A model generated the notes under the pieces. It searched no databases. It saw only the letters and a program-made list of their open reading frames with translations, and had not been told where the DNA came from. Shown piece after piece: positions 58,460-64,000 of a stretch of DNA of 64,000 nucleotides. Source of the DNA: Drosophila miranda (Eukaryota; Arthropoda; Insecta; Diptera; Drosophilidae); NCBI RefSeq assembly GCF_003369915.1, contig NC_046677.1, positions 26,120,913-26,184,912 of the forward strand, in the 5' to 3' direction. The translations under genes were made by a program, and so were the position numbers. The number at the start of each line of letters is the position of its first letter. Positions within the stretch are counted from its first letter, which is position 1.

Positions 58460-61400
58460 AGACTTGCCTGAAACGAGGTCCTTGGGAGACGAAGACAGGT
58501 GCCAGCTGCCGACGATGACTCCTGTCTGGGAGCTCTAGAACAGTGTGTGCTGGCGGCCCTGTGTTAATTGTGCCGCATGGAGTTGCATGTGGCAGCCTGT
58601 CAGAATGGCAGCTAATTTTTGCTAGCTGTCGACGTTGCTCTTCATATAAATCTTTCAAAGTCAACAGCATTGCACCCACGTGCCACATCAATTCGCATTC
58701 TTGTCTGTCGCAGGCAGGCACGCACTCTCCCATCTCCCATCTCCCATAGACGTATCCATCATTCTGCAATCGTCAGTGGTGTCGCCGTCGCCGCATGCAA
58801 CGTCGCTTATCGCTCAGCTCTGTAATGATGGCAGCAGACCCCAAAAGAGACCCCCCCCAGCCTTCATGTACCAGCCATCCATCTGCACGAACTGCTGTTG
58901 TACATTTTTCATAACGAAATTCATGTTATTCATGTGGCAGCGACAAGTCTTCGGGCCAGAGACAGTCGGGGGCACAGTGGTTGGGGATGGGTGGTTTCTG
59001 GATGGAAAAAGGGGAATCTGTAGACCCTACAGCACTCGCTAAGCACTCCCCTACTACCTCTTGTGGCTCCACTGTTCGTCGTCATAAAAATTGTCTCATT
59101 AATCATCACACGACACGCCGAAGCCCGCGTAGGGGTTCGTGTTGTTCCCCTGCTCCCAGACCAGGGCTATTTCTGTGCTGTTTGCAGGAAACATGGATTT
59201 AGTGTGAAAATCCAGCCAGCAATTAAATTGGCTCCCCCTCTGAAGCAGCATCGATGCAGTCCCCCCCAGTCCCAGCCCTCAACGAACAAGTGCAGGGAGC
59301 ATAAATCAAAGGAACGCTTCGCCCCGCCCCCCAAAAAAGGCATTGGGAAATGGGAGTCCAGGGCCGTGGCATTTTAAATTGTCTGCGCCATATTTAAAAT
59401 AGCAACTAATTAATTTATTTTTTCACGCCAAGGCTGGGAAGTGCGCATTAATAAACAATTAAGTCGTTTTAATTGCAGTTTGCCTTGTGGATTATAAATT
59501 GGCCCCCCCCTACACGGCAGCCAGGGGCCGGGCTGGGGCCGTGCTCCTCCGACTCGGAGCCAACTAAAATTCGTTTATTATTGATCAGTTTCGGCCATAA
59601 GCTGCTTAACGTGGCCTCGTGATGTTGCTCCTGGCAGGCACTTGGAAAACGTGGCTGCTCTTTTGGCTAAGCCGAAAAGCTCTCACATGGCGGATGGTGG
59701 GTTCAAGGACTTGGTGATTAAATTTCTGATGCATTGATAATGGAAAGTCGTGGCAACAGCTTGTAAAAATATCTGAGAATTCTCTACATCTACTCTTTGT
59801 CGAAATTTGTGTCTCTTCAAATATCAAAGTCTACTATGAAGTGGAATTTTCCACTCGTTGTGAGGCCTGTCCCTGGAGTGGTTCCTGGAAATATCATCCG
59901 CCGTTTACATACCTTTCTAGAGTTGAGTTTCGCTTATAGTTCGCTGAAGGAGATCTGCAAGTGGAGGGGAGAATAAGGCTCATTTTAATAAAATAATTAA
60001 TTCAGGGGAAAACTCGCGCTCAATCTTGACGGAGGCTGACACTCCAGAAACCCCCGGCTGGCATCTTGGCCTGAATGATGTGTATCAAGGACGAGGGGGG
60101 GGTGCGTGGGAGCAAAACTACCAACTGTGTCAGCACAAAATGAAAGAACGAAAGAACAGGACTCAATGCAGTGTCTGGCAAGAAATGGATGGGGGAAAAA
60201 AAGAGGAACAAGGCCGAGAGGAAAACAAAATGGGAATGGAAATGCGAATGCGAATGCGAATGACTATAGACATTGAACACGAAAAGGGAAACTGGAGCGA
60301 AGACATTAGCCTGGAATGACGGCAACAAGAAACGAGATAGACACTTGGCTTATATCCTGCCTGCCACATGCCGCAGCCGGTTGTCGGTTGTGCAACCGAA
60401 AGGCGTCGAAAGTGCGTGCGTGCAACAAATTGAGGCAAGCTCGGCGAACAAATGCCAATTGACAGACAGATGTTCGAATGCTTTCAATGGAAATTGCGGC
60501 ATAGAAATTCAGGGATTTCCAAACAATTCCACAAAATCGAACCAAACATAATGGAAGTTCCATGAAGTAGAAACATCGATAGTTGAAGGATTTTCCAGCA
60601 ATTTGGTAAATATTTTAGGCAGTGGAATGAAAGGTTTTAGCATAAATTTCCACAAAGTACACAGTATTCGAGAGTGGCATCATTTCAGGCCGGCACGCAA
60701 TGCATTCAGCCTTAGCCCGTGCCGGAGCCCGTGCCGGAGACCAAGCCCGTGCCGGAGTCTTCGCTAGCAATCTGTAACATGTTGCCCGTTTGAGTTGTTC
60801 TATTGAAAAGCGTTTTTCTGGCGCAAGGACAGATGGCCTGCTCTGGGCTTGGCCTACATCCCTACATATTCATCACTCACTCACTTAGTCAGCGTGCTGC
60901 CTCAGAGGCTGAATATTGCCAGCCAAAGACGTTGCTCCTTCCTCCTCCTCCTCCTCGTCGTCGTCCTCCTCCTCTTCTTGTTGGGCAAATACAGCCGCCA
61001 TCTGGCAGAGGGCTTTTATTTCACAGAGTCCTAAGTGCAGAAGAGTGGCGAGGAGCCCTGCCTTTCATGCCTTTGCTTTAGTTTAAATATTTATGTAAGC
61101 GCGGGCATTTTATGAGAAATGTTTCGCAATTGCTACCAAAGGCGGCTCTCAAGTATTTTGCTTTTATTATTATTGAAATCCCGTGGCCAGGACCAGGACC
61201 AGGACCCAAACCCGTATCGCCCAAAGCGAGTCCCACCATTTATGGGATTGCAATGCAACGGCGACCCGATTTGAGGCAATGCAAATTGATTGGGGAAACG
61301 GCCAGGCCACCTTTGTTCAATTAAATCATTGTGGCTGTCAGTCCCCCCATCCCCAATCGAATTCCAAACCATTTATAGCCACTGCCACTCTTTCAAAAGA

Positions 61401-64000
61401 TAAAATCAAGACCAAACAAATCAAATCAAATGCAGACACAAAAAGATACAGATACACAATGGAAACTACAACGTGTAACAGCAGACAAGAAAACTAAATT
61501 AATAGAAAACAATAACCATTCCCTTTATTATTATTACTGCAGTGAGACCTCGAAGTGGGTCTCTAGAATCGAATTTGTTTGTTTTTTTTTTTGCACTGCC
61601 CTCACAAGGGGTACTCTTCTTTGGGGTAGCGAGTGGAAGAGGGCTAGCCCATAACCAAGCCTCCCTATAGACCCTGGATGCTCTCTTTAGCCCTCGATAT
61701 GCCGTATATCTGTGTGTAATCCACAAAGATCGGTGGAAACACATCAAGTACTACCATGTACGGGTAACTACAGAGTATCCCAAGTTTCGGCCTCAAAGGC
61801 TACCCTTTTCTTCCCCTTGTTTTCTGTTGTTCTGCTGCTCTGCTGGTAAATGCCCAAGTTTTGTCGGTGTCGGTGGGTGGCTGTCTGTGCATGTGATTTA
61901 CACAGCGGCATGTTAGTAAAATACAAATCATGTTGAACGCATTCGGCCTTGCCACACAAACACACTTTACCCCCCAGGGGGGAGGGGGTGGGGGCTGAGG
62001 TTTGTCCTGGCAAATGGTAGAGTGTTTCTCGTTTTTTATAAACTCCCTGCCCGGCGACCAAGATATCAGGCCCGTCTAAAAAGAGAGACCAAAAACCTGC
62101 AAAACTGGGGGATAAAAGTCTCCGAAGGAAAACTTTGGCCAGGTGTGTGTGCCGGTGTGTGTGCCGGTGTGTGTGTGTATCTGTGTGTTTTTGTGGCATT
62201 ACGTGCATTGCATGTCGAATGTTGGTAACAAAGTCTAAAAAAAAACAAGCAACATCTAGCTGCGGCAACTTTATCTAAAGTACAACACCCCCTCCCCCCC
62301 CTCCAGCCCCATCCCCATCGGGCTCTTTGGTAACAGTAGCCCCCAAAGCAGTTTCATGTTTAAATACCCTGCCCCAGAGGGTGTTATGGTTTTTGGGGGA
62401 GGGGAGGGGAGGGAGGAAGGGTACTCCCTGCCAAAGAAGGAAGGGTACTCCCTGGGTGGCTTCATCCTTTTTTTTGTTGTTCTCCCGCCCAGTGGGTGGG
62501 CTCTTTATCATTTCTTGTTGTTTTGGCCAAGAATTCACCTGCTTTAAGCCGAAAACGAAACTGTTGTTGTCCGTCGCCCCCCCCACCCCATCATCTCATG
62601 TTGGTATTTTTCTCTGTCGAGTTTTTATTTACTTTACCACCCCCCACCCCCACCCCACCGTTCGTGTCGTGTTCGGGGCTCCAATGATTTTTAATGCGAT
62701 TTAAAAAAAATACAAAAATAAAGTTAAAAAAAACAGTGCCCCCTGGCCCCCCCCTCAAAAGTATCGATGTAGTGTGTGGAGCCATTTGAGCGGCTTTGGC
62801 CTGACAGGGCAACCTTTTTTAAGTGGCTGCCGGCCCATGGAAGTGGCTCGTATTCGGTTTCGGATTCGGAATCAGGGGGGGGGTTGCTCCTGAGATAATG
62901 TTCTCCATGTGGGCATGTGGGAGTGGCAGGAGAGTGACTTTATTTAATGCCATTAACGCAAATTGAAAGTTTTACGCTTTTAAGCCCCTCCTGGGCCTCC
63001 TGGGCCTCGTGGCCCTCGTAGGGGGGACGTTGCATGCGCAATTGAGTTTTTTGGGTCTCTGATTCGTAATGCCTTCTTTATGACATTTCATCGGATAGAA
63101 ATTGCCAAGGCTGGGCGACAGAGAATTTCTTTATATAAAGGATATTCCGTAGAGCCATTCATTGGGTTGTATAATTCACTTTCGCCCACTCATTATCCCG
63201 CCCCTGAGTGCCGCACGGAATAAGCCAAATCCCTTTCATAAGCCAGAGACATCTGCAGTGGGCCAAAAATAGAAAAAATAGAAAAAAACTAGCTCGCAGT
63301 GCTCAGTGCTCAGCCCCCCCCCATTCAGAATTTCTACAGCCACTCGGTGGGTGACAGACGCCAAGGACGCGGCTGGGGCTTTATTGCCAACACTTTGTCG
63401 CCGCCACGAAACGCCACGCACGCGACAGTGGAAACCCATTACAACTACTTAGGGCATGTAAATAACCCAGAAATAAGCCAAGGCGAGTGATGAGCAGGTA
63501 ACCAGCGCCAGTCCCCCACCACGGCCCCCATCCTGTGGGGCATTAACATAATCGTTATGGTTATGCGCGACGTGTGCATAATGGCCAAAGGAGGAGACAC
63601 AGACACAGACAGGGACAGGGACAGGGGATAAAGGATAAGGAATAAACTATGTTAAGTGCGCCGACATTGTGATATATAGTTGGCTCTATGCTCCACCCTT
63701 TGGAGGGCAGCAGCAGCTAGTGCTGCTTTTTTGAAGGTATTCGCTTGATGGGTTCATATTTTCCCGCGTTTTTACACTGAGAAAACTTTACAGTCTCTTG
63801 TTTATCGGGTTTGTTATGTGCATATCCTTCGATTGGCGTTCCTCGTTGCCTTCGAAGCTCCCCCTTCGAGCCTTTCTGCTATCCCCTTTGGACACTTGTG
63901 TGGCTCTTTCTCTAATGCTTACTTTCCTTTTGTTTCTAGTTGGCTTGGGGCACGCGCGTGTGGGGCTTTAAAGTTCCCGCAGCCGCAGCCGCAGCCGCAG
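58460..64000. other. non-coding stretch
   Basis: No gene supported over 5.5 kb. It has a GCGAAT hexamer repeat at about 60244-60261, a threefold CCCGTGCCGGAG repeat at 60716-60760, CTC/GTC-rich tracts at 60941-60980, CCAGGACCAGGA near 61187-61205, a GTGTGTGCCG repeat near 62145-62175, GGGAGGAAGGGTACTCCCTG direct repeats near 62410-62452 and a GCAGCC tract at the right end (63975-64000). Confidence 0.5.

Noticed and set aside
61499..61747. 82-codon minus-strand frame with basic residues
   Set aside because: No domain, no context, and no end signals.
46..64000. CRISPR arrays, operons, ribosome binding sites
   Set aside because: Eukaryotic nuclear DNA. Tandem repeats seen are microsatellites or minisatellites without unique spacers.
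1..64000. tRNA, rRNA and known miRNA genes
   Set aside because: Looked for tRNA A/B boxes and familiar fly miRNA seeds by eye and found none I could support; a covariance-model search would be needed to exclude them.

Overview
The window is eukaryotic nuclear DNA from a fly, very probably a Drosophila of the obscura group. Reasons: short 55-70 bp GT-AG introns, DRE core-promoter motifs (TATCGATA), a kekkon-family LRR-Ig receptor, abundant CA/GT/CAGA microsatellites and poly-G/poly-C runs, and a 1.1 kb interspersed repeat that I associate with obscura-group genomes. If the receptor is kek5, the segment is expected to lie on Muller element A (the X); that is an inference. Only about 15 % of the window is convincingly coding.

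Layout. 1-8.9 kb: no gene seen; two AT-rich tandem-repeat blocks (2351-2965 and 7095-8010). 8.9-13.5 kb: three small genes without recognised family: a 123-aa single-pass membrane protein (+), a 399-aa Ser/Lys-rich basic protein (-) and a 231-aa Gln-rich protein (+); the last two are head to head. 15.2-16.3 kb: decayed transposon remnants. 17.1-20.6 kb: a seven-exon gene for a CFAP70-like axonemal protein with C-terminal TPRs. 20.6-32.4 kb: long non-coding stretch with a 154-bp tandem duplication and a 570-bp AATA-rich tract. 32.4-36.1 kb: an acylphosphatase-fold protein lacking both catalytic residues, then a 1.1 kb repeat insertion, then copy A of a truncated importin-alpha gene. 42.7-45.5 kb: kek5-like receptor (-). 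49.2-51.3 kb: copy B of the truncated importin-alpha gene, inverted relative to A. 57.8-58.5 kb: a tandem pair of tiny secreted four-cysteine peptides. The rest is non-coding with simple repeats.

The most unusual element is the importin-alpha pair. Both copies descend from a Kap-alpha3-type importin alpha (sequence resemblance from memory). Both lack the importin-beta-binding domain, are internally shortened to about 303 residues, and keep introns and a DRE. They form inverted arms of about 2 kb around roughly 13 kb that contain kek5. Between A and B the last 105 residues, introns 2-3 and most of the 3' flank are identical or nearly so. The first 198 residues carry 26 amino-acid replacements against only 5 silent codon changes (hand count), and several fall in the armadillo motif that binds nuclear localisation signals. 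This suggests gene conversion plus diversifying selection on a cargo-binding decoy; a role in germline conflict is speculation. The second candidate novelty is the secreted peptide pair sharing the pattern C-x5-C-x5-CC.
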